A stretch of 40,834 bases of DNA from CALREA01 sp041674865 (GTDB taxonomy: Bacteria > Patescibacteriota > Gracilibacteria > UBA1369 > UBA12463): NCBI GenBank assembly GCA_041674865.1, contig JBAYUX010000005.1:1-40834 (forward strand), in the 5' to 3' direction. The notes beneath the pieces are model-generated. The model saw only the letters and a list, made by a program, of their open reading frames with translations. It searched no databases and was not told where the DNA came from. A program made the translations under genes and the position numbers. Below are positions 14,021 through 20,840 of this stretch, in pieces (positions within the stretch are counted from its first letter, which is position 1; every line of letters starts with the position of its first letter).

Positions 14021-16249
14021 TTACTGATGCCTAGAAAGATACTCATTGATGCCCGTCATCCACTGATCGAAATCTTTTTGAGTGAGAGGTGCGTCAGGCT
14101 GGAAGAAGACAGAATCATTGATAATACCGCTTAAATAAGCGAAATTTACATACCTTGGATACCACCACATATATGAAATTCGAGCAGAAATATCAAGATA
14201 AGGAGTTTTCTGACTCGCTATAGGATCCACATTCTTATCTCGGGGGTCACGATTGATAATATTGCGATTTATAGCAACTTTCTCATCAGTACGCTTCAAA
14301 AGTTCATTACGTAAATCAGAATAATCTTTCCATGGGAGCATTCCCGCAGAGCTCAATAAAATTTTAAGTGCATGAATTCGAGAGATAGGTTTTTCCGGAT
14401 GAAATGGAGAATTAGGCTCATCGGAATATCCATGAACGATACCAAGAATCGTAGCAATATTGATCGCCTTATAGTATGGATCGCTCGGTCTTACATCTGG
14501 ATAAAGCCTTAGAGAAGGGCTATATCGAAGATTCGAAAATTTCGTTTGAGAAGAAAATTGAAAAAAGCAGAACTCAGTATTTTCCATGCAAGAGTCGATG
14601 AACTCCTTATTTTTTTCATCAAGCTTAAGAGATTTATTCACCTGAACCATAAAAGATCCACGACTCAGAAAATCGGAAGGTGCAGGAAGAGTATAGGACG
14701 CATCCCCATGTGGAATAATAGGACCCTGAATAAGCTCGACAGAGCCGGTTGTAACGCCATTATTTCGGCTATTTGGAGCCCCAATAACAATATCTCGATT
14801 TCCATCATTATCGAAGTCCGCAATCACAAAACTATTTCCAAACCAATCCTTTTCAGCACGTCCCGTAATGGTAAGATCGGCAGGAATTTTAGAGAAATCC
14901 CATAAATCTTTATTTCTCGGAAAAACACTGAGGGCATAAAGCTTCCCGAACTGCTCATCATTACCAGGCGAACTCGTCGCCGCACCAATGAGAAGATCTG
15001 GTGCGCCATCGTGATCAAGATCGGCAACGCCTACGGCCGACCCAAGAAGAGAGGTTTCACTAGGACCTATAATACGAGAGAGTTTTTTGTCCTGAAACGA
15101 GCCATTTTTCTCACCCCACAGAATATACACATTCCCCTGCTTATTGTTTCGAAGGAATGGAAAGGCACTCATAACGAGATCATCGGCACCATCACTATTA
15201 AGATCACCAAACGCCAGAGAGTACCCGAACCAGTCAAAACTCTTATCAGCCGTAAGAAGCGTTGATGTGTCATGATTAAGCTCATCGCTATTTTGTTCAT
15301 TGAACTCTAATTTATTCTTACTTAAGAGTTTCGATCCCTGTATGAGAGTTACGGTTCCGGCTTGTTTTGACGTGCCATTTGTAGCCATATAGGACCCAAC
15401 GGCGAGATCAGCTTTGTTATCACCATCAATATCGCCATGCGCAAGAGAGATACCAAATCGATCATCCTGACGCGAGCCCCAAAAAACTAAGTCCGCAGGG
15501 ACATGGAGCATATTTTGATTATAGAAAGAAGGCGTGTAGGTCTTTCCATAAACACCATAGACCTTTCCAACCCGTTTCATCTGATCTTTTCGAGAAAAAG
15601 GTGCACTTATAAGGATATCGGCAATATGGTCCCCATTAAGATCCGTCGCATCAACGGCAAAGCCAAAACGCTCTTCAGGGTCAGTTCCACGAAGAGTCCA
15701 GTCAGGAGAAAAGGAAGAAAAGTCATACTGCCTAGGGGCAACCATGTTTTTTCTACCATAGAGGGCATAAACCGTATTACTGCCGGGAGAACCGATAATA
15801 AGATCATCAAGGGAATCCCCTGTTATATCACCAACAGCCAAAGAAGTACCTAACTGACTTTCAATAGTTGAGCCAAAAATCTGGAGGTCAGGTTTTCGTT
15901 CAGGTTGAGCCATAGAGACAAAGAAATTATCTCCTCCGAAATACACCTCCACCATACCGCAGTGTTTTTTGTCTTTTGTAGAATAATAAGGAGAAGAGAC
16001 GGCAAGATCATCAAAACTGTCATTATTGAAATCACCTTTTACGAGAACAGCACCAAACTGACCAAAAGCAGAGGATGAACCTTGTCTCTCAATACTATCC
16101 TGAGAAGAAGTTGGAACTTTATCATCAGGAAGGAGGGCAAGCGGGTACTTATAGTAAGGTTTTGAGTCTGCGTGAACAAACTGACCGCTAGTAAATACTA
16201 ACGAGATGAGCAATAGAAGGTGAAGAGGATTCCACCGACGGAATATCAT
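14021..16249 (-). CDS. Secreted FG-GAP seven-bladed propeller protein with SLH-like C-terminus
   Basis: The 742-residue protein has a signal peptide (residues 1-27, ending VHA-DS). Seven integrin-type FG-GAP repeats follow (about residues 65-515), each with a calcium-loop pattern such as GDFNNDSFDD, GDITGDSLDD, TDLNGDHIAD, GDIDGDNKAD, GDLNSDGADD, ADLDHDGAPD and ADFDNDGNRD. Seven blades would close a beta propeller. Near residues 585-640 'YPDVRPSDPYYKAI..LGIVHGY' and 'ISRIHALKIL' form an SLH-like module, and a second weaker one ends the protein. It is probably a surface-layer-bound binding protein. It leads a unit with the GH18-like gene and ybeY. Confidence 0.85.
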   Translation of the reverse strand: MIFRRWNPLHLLLLISLVFTSGQFVHADSKPYYKYPLALLPDDKVPTSSQDSIERQGSSSAFGQFGAVLVKGDFNNDSFDDLAVSSPYYSTKDKKHCGMVEVYFGGDNFFVSMAQPERKPDLQIFGSTIESQLGTSLAVGDITGDSLDDLIIGSPGSNTVYALYGRKNMVAPRQYDFSSFSPDWTLRGTDPEERFGFAVDATDLNGDHIADILISAPFSRKDQMKRVGKVYGVYGKTYTPSFYNQNMLHVPADLVFWGSRQDDRFGISLAHGDIDGDNKADLAVGSYMATNGTSKQAGTVTLIQGSKLLSKNKLEFNEQNSDELNHDTSTLLTADKSFDWFGYSLAFGDLNSDGADDLVMSAFPFLRNNKQGNVYILWGEKNGSFQDKKLSRIIGPSETSLLGSAVGVADLDHDGAPDLLIGAATSSPGNDEQFGKLYALSVFPRNKDLWDFSKIPADLTITGRAEKDWFGNSFVIADFDNDGNRDIVIGAPNSRNNGVTTGSVELIQGPIIPHGDASYTLPAPSDFLSRGSFMVQVNKSLKLDEKNKEFIDSCMENTEFCFFQFSSQTKFSNLRYSPSLRLYPDVRPSDPYYKAINIATILGIVHGYSDEPNSPFHPEKPISRIHALKILLSSAGMLPWKDYSDLRNELLKRTDEKVAINRNIINRDPRDKNVDPIASQKTPYLDISARISYMWWYPRYVNFAYLSGIINDSVFFQPDAPLTQKDFDQWMTGINEYLSRHQ

Positions 16250-16352
16250 GGGAGAAATCGTGAGTAAGCTTCAAAGAGAGTAAATACATTATTACAGAAA
16301 GACATAGAAAGTAAAGCTGCGGCGGCTTGACGAAACCAAACATTAATTTTGC

Positions 16353-16381
16353 TTAGACTTATTGCTGACTTCTCCTATAAT
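16353..16381 (+). promoter_or_regulatory. Promoter of the membrane-tethered HTH gene
   Basis: TTAGAC (16353-16358), exactly 17 bases, and TATAAT (16376-16381) form a good promoter. The predicted start near 16388 coincides with the first of the TAGACA repeats, leaving an 83-base leader before the ATG at 16471. Confidence 0.7.
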
Positions 16382-16387
16382 GGACAG

Positions 16388-16717
16388 TAGACATTGCTAG
16401 TAGACATTCATACAAGAATTGTCCATTTCACTCACGTAATGTCAGTAGACAGTATATAGACACAAATTTTATGTCAAACACAGTAGAAAATAGAGACTTA
16501 ATAGATAGAAAAGCAGCTAGTAGACTGTTAAAAGTTTCCATGCGTACGCTTGATAGATATAGACGTAATGGACAAGTGGCAACACAGATTATCGACAACA
16601 AGATTTTGCTTAGCAAAAGCGAATTACTCGATTTTATAGCTAGACATAATGAAGATAGAAAAGGACAAAATAGACAGATAAAAAATGCAAGAATGTCCAG
16701 AGACAGCAACGTAGACA
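16388..16717. repeat. Cluster of seven TAGACA repeats, possible operators
   Basis: TAGACA occurs at 16388, 16401, 16446, 16457, 16641, 16671 and 16712, all on the plus strand. Four lie in the leader and three in the first half of the gene. AATGGACA (16379-16386) and TGTCCATT (16420-16427) add an 8-base inverted repeat. Elsewhere in the window I found the hexamer only about once per several kilobases. The repeats may bind the HTH protein encoded here. Confidence 0.55.
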
Positions 16718-17193
16718 GTGGTCAAAATAGAGAAGACATGGCGAGCGAGGGACTTCATCAAGAAGCTCAGGATGATCAGGGTAATACATACACTTTCGTT
16801 GATACGCATGAAATTCCAGTAAACACTCAGCGCGACATTCATAGCCACAGTCATGAAACTGCGGATTTGATCGAGACATACAAAAAAATGTACGAAGACC
16901 TCGCGTTAGAACTCCGAAAACGCCAAGAAGAGCTTGAGGGAGCCCACTACCGCATTGGTCAGCTCGAAGGTCAGCTCCGTTACTCCGTCCCTCTTCCTGC
17001 GCATAAGAGCGAGATTCTGAAACTCACGGAGTCAGCTCAGCAGCTCGAGCAGGACATTACCGACAAACAGGTTCGTCTCAAAAAGGTACGTGAGGCCCTC
17101 TACTACGAAAAACTCAACAAGCGTATTTATATGCTTGTTATTCTCGGACTCCTCGCTCTTCAGCCGCTTTGGATTTATCTTGTTTCACGATAG
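16471..17193 (+). CDS. Tail-anchored HTH DNA-binding protein
   Basis: The 240-residue protein starts with an HTH_17/excisionase-type domain (about residues 10-55: 'LIDRKAASRLLKVSMRTLDRYRRNG' and 'LLSKSELLDFIA'). A polar linker follows, then a coiled coil (about residues 130-215, rich in E, K, Q and L) and one hydrophobic helix near the very end (about 217-236). It should therefore hold its DNA-binding head in the cytoplasm while fixed to the membrane by its tail. Possible roles are a regulator or a chromosome-membrane tether; neither can be chosen from sequence. TAGACA repeats surround its promoter and early coding region. It converges on the DUF881 gene. Confidence 0.7.
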   Translation: MSNTVENRDLIDRKAASRLLKVSMRTLDRYRRNGQVATQIIDNKILLSKSELLDFIARHNEDRKGQNRQIKNARMSRDSNVDSGQNREDMASEGLHQEAQDDQGNTYTFVDTHEIPVNTQRDIHSHSHETADLIETYKKMYEDLALELRKRQEELEGAHYRIGQLEGQLRYSVPLPAHKSEILKLTESAQQLEQDITDKQVRLKKVREALYYEKLNKRIYMLVILGLLALQPLWIYLVSR

Positions 17194-17207
17194 GCGCTAG
17201 AAAATCC

Positions 17208-17864
17208 CTACACCTTATCGATATCAATCCGATCTTTTTTCTCGATCTTGAGGGTTTTTCCTGGGTGCTTCCGATCATAACGCTGAACGATACCGCCCGC
17301 TTGCCGAAGGGAGTTCTCAAGAACGCTGGAATCTCCAATCGCACTGAATGTATAAGGTGGCTCAAGAATCATTCCATTCATAAGAACCTGTCCATTGGGA
17401 ATAGCATCAAATCCAAAACTATTTCCAATAAGTCGAACGCCATTAACACTGATCGCCTCAGCCCCAGTATTGAGAAGTTCATTTGTTAAGTCGATAAGCG
17501 ATGCGAGTTCGGTGTGATCTGGTACATGAACGATAATACCCGGACCCTTGATTTTCTGATTACCGTTAATAACTTCAAATTTTTTAATTTCCTGTTCGAG
17601 AACCTTCAGACTTGAAGAGCTATCCTTTGTTTTCTCTAAGAGATCTTGAAGGCTTACTGTTTCACTCTGAAGATTGCGATTCGTATCTCGTAGCACCTGA
17701 AGTTCACGGAAAGTATTCGAAGCAGAATCACGGGTGCTGATTTGTGTTAAGCCATCAAACGACCGCGATTGAACGATCACAAAGACTCCAAGAATAAAGC
17801 TTGTGATAAAAATCGCTCGTCTGCGCTCCGTATTGAGTGGATTAAGATTCGGGAGTTGTAACAT
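17208..17864 (-). CDS. DUF881 family membrane protein (second of a pair)
   Basis: The 218-residue protein has an N-terminal membrane helix (about residues 19-37), a coiled coil ('LRDTNRNLQSETVSLQDLL') and the DUF881 domain: 'IKGPGIIVHVPD', 'LTNELLNTGAEAISVNGVRL' and 'GDSSVLENSL'. DUF881 proteins (YlxW/YlxX type) are linked to cell-division loci in Firmicutes; their function is not settled. I start it at 17864, which overlaps the end of the upstream paralogue by 23 bases and suggests coupled translation. An upper ATG at 18011 would add an unrelated 49 residues deep inside the other gene. Confidence 0.78.
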   Translation of the reverse strand: MLQLPNLNPLNTERRRAIFITSFILGVFVIVQSRSFDGLTQISTRDSASNTFRELQVLRDTNRNLQSETVSLQDLLEKTKDSSSSLKVLEQEIKKFEVINGNQKIKGPGIIVHVPDHTELASLIDLTNELLNTGAEAISVNGVRLIGNSFGFDAIPNGQVLMNGMILEPPYTFSAIGDSSVLENSLRQAGGIVQRYDRKHPGKTLKIEKKDRIDIDKV

Positions 17865-18567
17865 ATTTGAGGCGGAAATCGCCGTTATAGGCTGGAATAT
17901 TGACGTGAGATTTAAGGGTGAGATTGAACTGAAGCTTGAAGTTAGACGCGCGTTTTTTGAGTTCAGGAAGGATGGCTGGATCCTTAAGTCGTTGGTATAG
18001 GAAGTTTTCATCTCCGGCGGCTACGATTTCAAATGGTGGTGCAATATAAGAATTATTGACGAGAATGTTTCCGCCAACTGCCGTGATCGGAGTGGTTGCG
18101 AGAACACGTTGACCATTAATAGAGATTGCGTCGCTGTGTCCGGTTCGAAGAAGGTTGACGATATCACGAATATCAGCCGCTTGAACGAGCGCCTCAGGAA
18201 TGACGCCAACCGACTCACGATTCGCACCAGGACTATCTGATAGATCAATCTGAATTCCTCTGCCAACTACAGTAGTAAGGCCGGCACTTGCCTTGAGATC
18301 ATCTAAATGCGAAAGTTTTGTCTTAGAAAGAACCGCCTCATTTTTCTTTTGCTGTTCATCAATTTGCTTGTTGAGGTTGGCAATCTGGTTGCGCAAAACG
18401 CCCTGTTCGTCGATATAATCCTTGATGAGATTCTGTCGAGCCACATACTGATCGGCAGGATACGCGCTATCGAGAGGAACATCCGTTCGGAACTGTGCCG
18501 CAAAGAAAACGCCAATAGTGACACCTAGAAGCACAAAAATGATAGAAAGTCGCGTGGTCATCGTCAT
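17842..18567 (-). CDS. DUF881 family membrane protein (first of a pair)
   Basis: The 241-residue protein has an N-terminal membrane helix (about residues 7-26), a coiled coil ('LIKDYIDEQGVLRNQIANLNKQIDEQ' region) and a DUF881 domain with 'VVGRGIQIDLSDSP', 'DIVNLLRTGHSDAISINGQRV' and 'GDENFLYQRL'. It is a diverged paralogue of the gene that overlaps its 3' end. An extended -10 box (TGTTATACT; hexamer 18574-18579) stands 6 bases before the ATG, so the message should be leaderless. It is divergent from murI with only 24 bases between. Confidence 0.82.
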   Translation of the reverse strand: MTMTTRLSIIFVLLGVTIGVFFAAQFRTDVPLDSAYPADQYVARQNLIKDYIDEQGVLRNQIANLNKQIDEQQKKNEAVLSKTKLSHLDDLKASAGLTTVVGRGIQIDLSDSPGANRESVGVIPEALVQAADIRDIVNLLRTGHSDAISINGQRVLATTPITAVGGNILVNNSYIAPPFEIVAAGDENFLYQRLKDPAILPELKKRASNFKLQFNLTLKSHVNIPAYNGDFRLKYVTTPES

Positions 18568-18573
18568 GGTTAT

Positions 18574-18582
18574 AGTATAACA
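18574..18582 (-). promoter_or_regulatory. Extended -10 promoter of the DUF881 pair
   Basis: The minus strand reads TGTTATACT, followed after 6 bases by the ATG at 18567. The same short interval must also hold the murI promoter on the other strand (TATAGT at 18571-18576 is a candidate). Confidence 0.6.
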
Positions 18583-18591
18583 TATCCTCGT

Positions 18592-19419
18592 ATGATTGGA
18601 ATATTCGACTCTGGTTACGGCGGACTAACGGTCCTGAAGGCGTGTATGAAGTTACTCCCTCAGTACGACTACCTCTATCTTGGGGACAATCTTCGCGTGC
18701 CATATGGTTCCAGATCGCCCGAGACGATTCAGCAATTTTCAGAAGACGCACTGAAGTATTTTTTTGATAAGAAGACTCCTTTGACGGTCTTTGCCTGTAA
18801 TACAGCATCCGCAGCAGCACTTCCCTACTTGCAAGAAAAATATCTTCGAAAACCGGGAGTTATAGATAGGAAAGTTCTCGGCGTGATTATTCCTGTTGCC
18901 GAAAAAGCCGCAAAGATGACGCGAAATAAACGAATTGCCGTTGTGGGAACTCGCGCTACGATCAGATCAAAAGCCTACGAAAAAGAGTTGCATAAGCTCG
19001 ATCCATCGATTCGAGTTTTTGGAGTGGCGGCACCTTTATTAACACCATTGATCGAAGAGGGTTGGCATAACAAACCGGAAGCTCGTTCAATTTTAAAAAA
19101 ATATCTTGCTCAGGTGAAGGATTTTGCGCCCGATGTTTTAATTCTCGGCTGCACGCACTATCCGATTATGCACGACGTTTTTGAAGACATCATGGGTAAG
19201 AGTGTTCTCGTTCTCGACTCGTCGACGGCAGTTGCAGAATCCCTTGCTGATTATCTGAAGCGACATCCGGAAATTGAGTCACAGTTGGGCAGAAATGCCG
19301 ATGCTGCGCAACCAGGAAAGCGTATTTTTACCTGCACGGACACACCAGAGCAATTTAGTGAGTTTGCAGAAAAATTCCTCGGAGGCGAGAAAGTTATTGC
19401 CACAAAAGTTCAGCTCTAA
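18592..19419 (+). CDS. murI: Glutamate racemase
   Basis: The 275-residue enzyme interconverts L- and D-glutamate for peptidoglycan. The opening IGIFDSGYGGLTV, the first catalytic cysteine in FACNTASA (Cys69) and the second in LGCTHYPI (Cys186) are the family hallmarks, and the length is normal. It is divergent from the DUF881 pair. With the ddl-like gene and murA it shows that D-amino-acid-containing peptidoglycan is made. It ends 3 bases before the convergent HxlR gene. Confidence 0.95.
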   Translation: MIGIFDSGYGGLTVLKACMKLLPQYDYLYLGDNLRVPYGSRSPETIQQFSEDALKYFFDKKTPLTVFACNTASAAALPYLQEKYLRKPGVIDRKVLGVIIPVAEKAAKMTRNKRIAVVGTRATIRSKAYEKELHKLDPSIRVFGVAAPLLTPLIEEGWHNKPEARSILKKYLAQVKDFAPDVLILGCTHYPIMHDVFEDIMGKSVLVLDSSTAVAESLADYLKRHPEIESQLGRNADAAQPGKRIFTCTDTPEQFSEFAEKFLGGEKVIATKVQL

Positions 19420-19422
19420 ATA

Positions 19423-19788
19423 TTATTTCGCATACTTCTCTCCCCACGCGGCCATACTCTTGAGAATTGGGAGGAGATCTTTGCCTTTCTTGGTCAGAGA
19501 GTATTCAGTATGCGGAGGAACTTCAGAAAAAATAACCTTCGTGAGAATACCAGATGCCTCAAGGTCGCTGAGTCGCTTTGAGAGAGTTCGCGGATTAACT
19601 CCACCGACAGAATCTTGGAGCTGACAGAAGCGAAGTTTCTCAGTAGAAAGCGCAAAAAGAAGTCTTGGCGTCCACTGATCTCCGAGAATTTTTGTCGCAA
19701 AAACAACACATCCAGATTTTTTTGGAGTCGAATTTTTGGAAGGTTTTGCAGCAGGTTTTGATGTCTTCTTGGGTATTTTTTGAGCCAT
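19423..19788 (-). CDS. HxlR-family winged-helix regulator
   Basis: The 121-residue protein has a lysine-rich N-terminal tail of about 26 residues and an HxlR domain: 'CVVFATKILGDQWTPRLLFAL' with a cysteine at the position used for redox sensing in relatives, 'RFCQLQDSVGGVNPRTLSKRLSDLEASGIL' as the recognition region, and 'YSLTKKGKDLLPIL'. HxlR proteins such as YodB respond to electrophiles or quinones and often control a nearby oxidoreductase. It is divergent from a nitroreductase gene, with palindromes between, so it probably represses both genes. Confidence 0.9.
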   Translation of the reverse strand: MAQKIPKKTSKPAAKPSKNSTPKKSGCVVFATKILGDQWTPRLLFALSTEKLRFCQLQDSVGGVNPRTLSKRLSDLEASGILTKVIFSEVPPHTEYSLTKKGKDLLPILKSMAAWGEKYAK

Positions 19789-19810
19789 GCTTGACTTTCA
19801 AAATATTAAC

Positions 19811-19850
19811 ACTATACTTTTTATAGTATCTATAATTTTCATAGTGAAAA
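19811..19850. promoter_or_regulatory. Palindromic operators in the hxlR-nitroreductase interval
   Basis: ACTATA-N5-TATAGT (19811-19827), which also reads as ATACT-N6-AGTAT (19814-19829), overlaps the promoter region; TATAAT at 19831-19836 is a likely -10 box for the nitroreductase. A second palindrome, TTTTCA-TAG-TGAAAA, lies at 19836-19850 near the predicted transcription start. Both are well placed for repression by the divergent HxlR protein. Confidence 0.55.
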
Positions 19851-19886
19851 TCACGATACGCCTCTAATATATCCTAATACATTTCT

Positions 19887-20516
19887 ATGTCAAACATCGA
19901 AAATCTCGAGTGGCGTTATGCAACGAAGCGTTACGACACAACCAAAAAGCTCACACCAGATCAGCTCAATATGATCAAAGAGTCACTTCGACTCTCCCCT
20001 TCATCTTTTGGCTTACAGGCTTGGAAATTTGTCCATGTCGCCGACCCAGCTCTTCGACAGGAGCTTGCTGCAGCTGCTTGGAATCAGCCACAAGTTACAG
20101 AAGCATCGGATCTTTTTGTGCTCGCATCATACGTCTCGATCGACGAGGCATTTGTTGATAAATTCGTCGCATCAGTTGCAGAGACAAGAGGTATTTCAGT
20201 TGATGTATTACAGGGTTACCGCGATATGATGGTCGGTTCCGTAAAAGGCCGAACTCCAGAACAGCTTGGTGAGTGGCTCGCACGACAGGTATATATTCCA
20301 CTTGGTGTTGCGCTCACCGTTGCCGCTGACAACCACATCGACGCCTCTCCAATGGAAGGTTTTGACTCTCAGAAATTCAACGAACTTCTCGGTCTCGACA
20401 AGCTCAACCTCTGCGCACGAACTATCCTCGCCGTCGGTTTCCGTTCTCCAGAAGACGAAACTCAGAACATGAAGAAGTCACGATTTAGCCAGGAGGAGGT
20501 GTTTATTGAGAGATAG
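19887..20516 (+). CDS. NfsB-type nitroreductase family oxidoreductase
   Basis: The 209-residue protein has the NfsB pattern: 'LEWRYATKRYDTTKKL', 'SLRLSPSSFGLQAWKF' (FMN-binding serine loop), 'IPLGVALTVAADNHIDASPMEGF' and a final 'GFRSPEDE'. Such FMN enzymes reduce nitroaromatics, quinones or similar electrophiles with NAD(P)H. The divergent HxlR regulator suggests induction by such compounds. A hairpin terminator lies 20 bases after the stop. Confidence 0.92.
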   Translation: MSNIENLEWRYATKRYDTTKKLTPDQLNMIKESLRLSPSSFGLQAWKFVHVADPALRQELAAAAWNQPQVTEASDLFVLASYVSIDEAFVDKFVASVAETRGISVDVLQGYRDMMVGSVKGRTPEQLGEWLARQVYIPLGVALTVAADNHIDASPMEGFDSQKFNELLGLDKLNLCARTILAVGFRSPEDETQNMKKSRFSQEEVFIER

Positions 20517-20535
20517 AAATATTCAAAATTTTAGA

Positions 20536-20574
20536 TTTCAAAAAGGGTTCCTGTAATAGGCGCCCTTTTTGAAA
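20536..20574 (+). terminator. Hairpin terminator after the nitroreductase gene
   Basis: TTTCAAAAAGGG (20536-20547) and CCCTTTTTGAAA (20563-20574) form a perfect 12-base-pair stem with a 15-base loop. The downstream T-run is weak; the U-rich part is inside the stem. Confidence 0.65.
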
Positions 20575-20840
20575 GGTTTATTAATTTGAGTTCGCCAAAT
20601 CAAGAAAGTTGATTTTTTGAAAAACTCTGTTACATTCAAAAATTTCGGCGCCGAAATTTTATATTAAAAGATGCTTAAAAACGGTGTCAAATTTAAAGCT
20701 GAATCTCTGCCCGGGCAGAGAATGGAATTACAGAACTATTTAAGGCTAAATCAATATTTATAAAAAAATGCTTCGAAAAATATCCTTATAAAAAATAAGT
20801 TTCGATGAAATTATAAAAATATGGAACAATAATCAGCGCT
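20575..20840. other. Non-coding interval with two perfect palindromes
   Basis: This is the rest of a 324-base gap between convergent genes. One perfect 22-base palindrome lies at 20639-20660 (arm AAAATTTCGGC) and could act as a terminator in both directions. A second of 18 bases lies at 20704-20721 (arm TCTCTGCCC). A 30-codon open frame from ATG 20671 to TAA 20763 spans the second palindrome but has no visible start signal, so I do not call it a gene. Confidence 0.55.

Noticed and set aside
16388..16717. CRISPR array from the TAGACA repeats
   Set aside because: The repeats are only six bases long, unevenly spaced and partly inside a gene.
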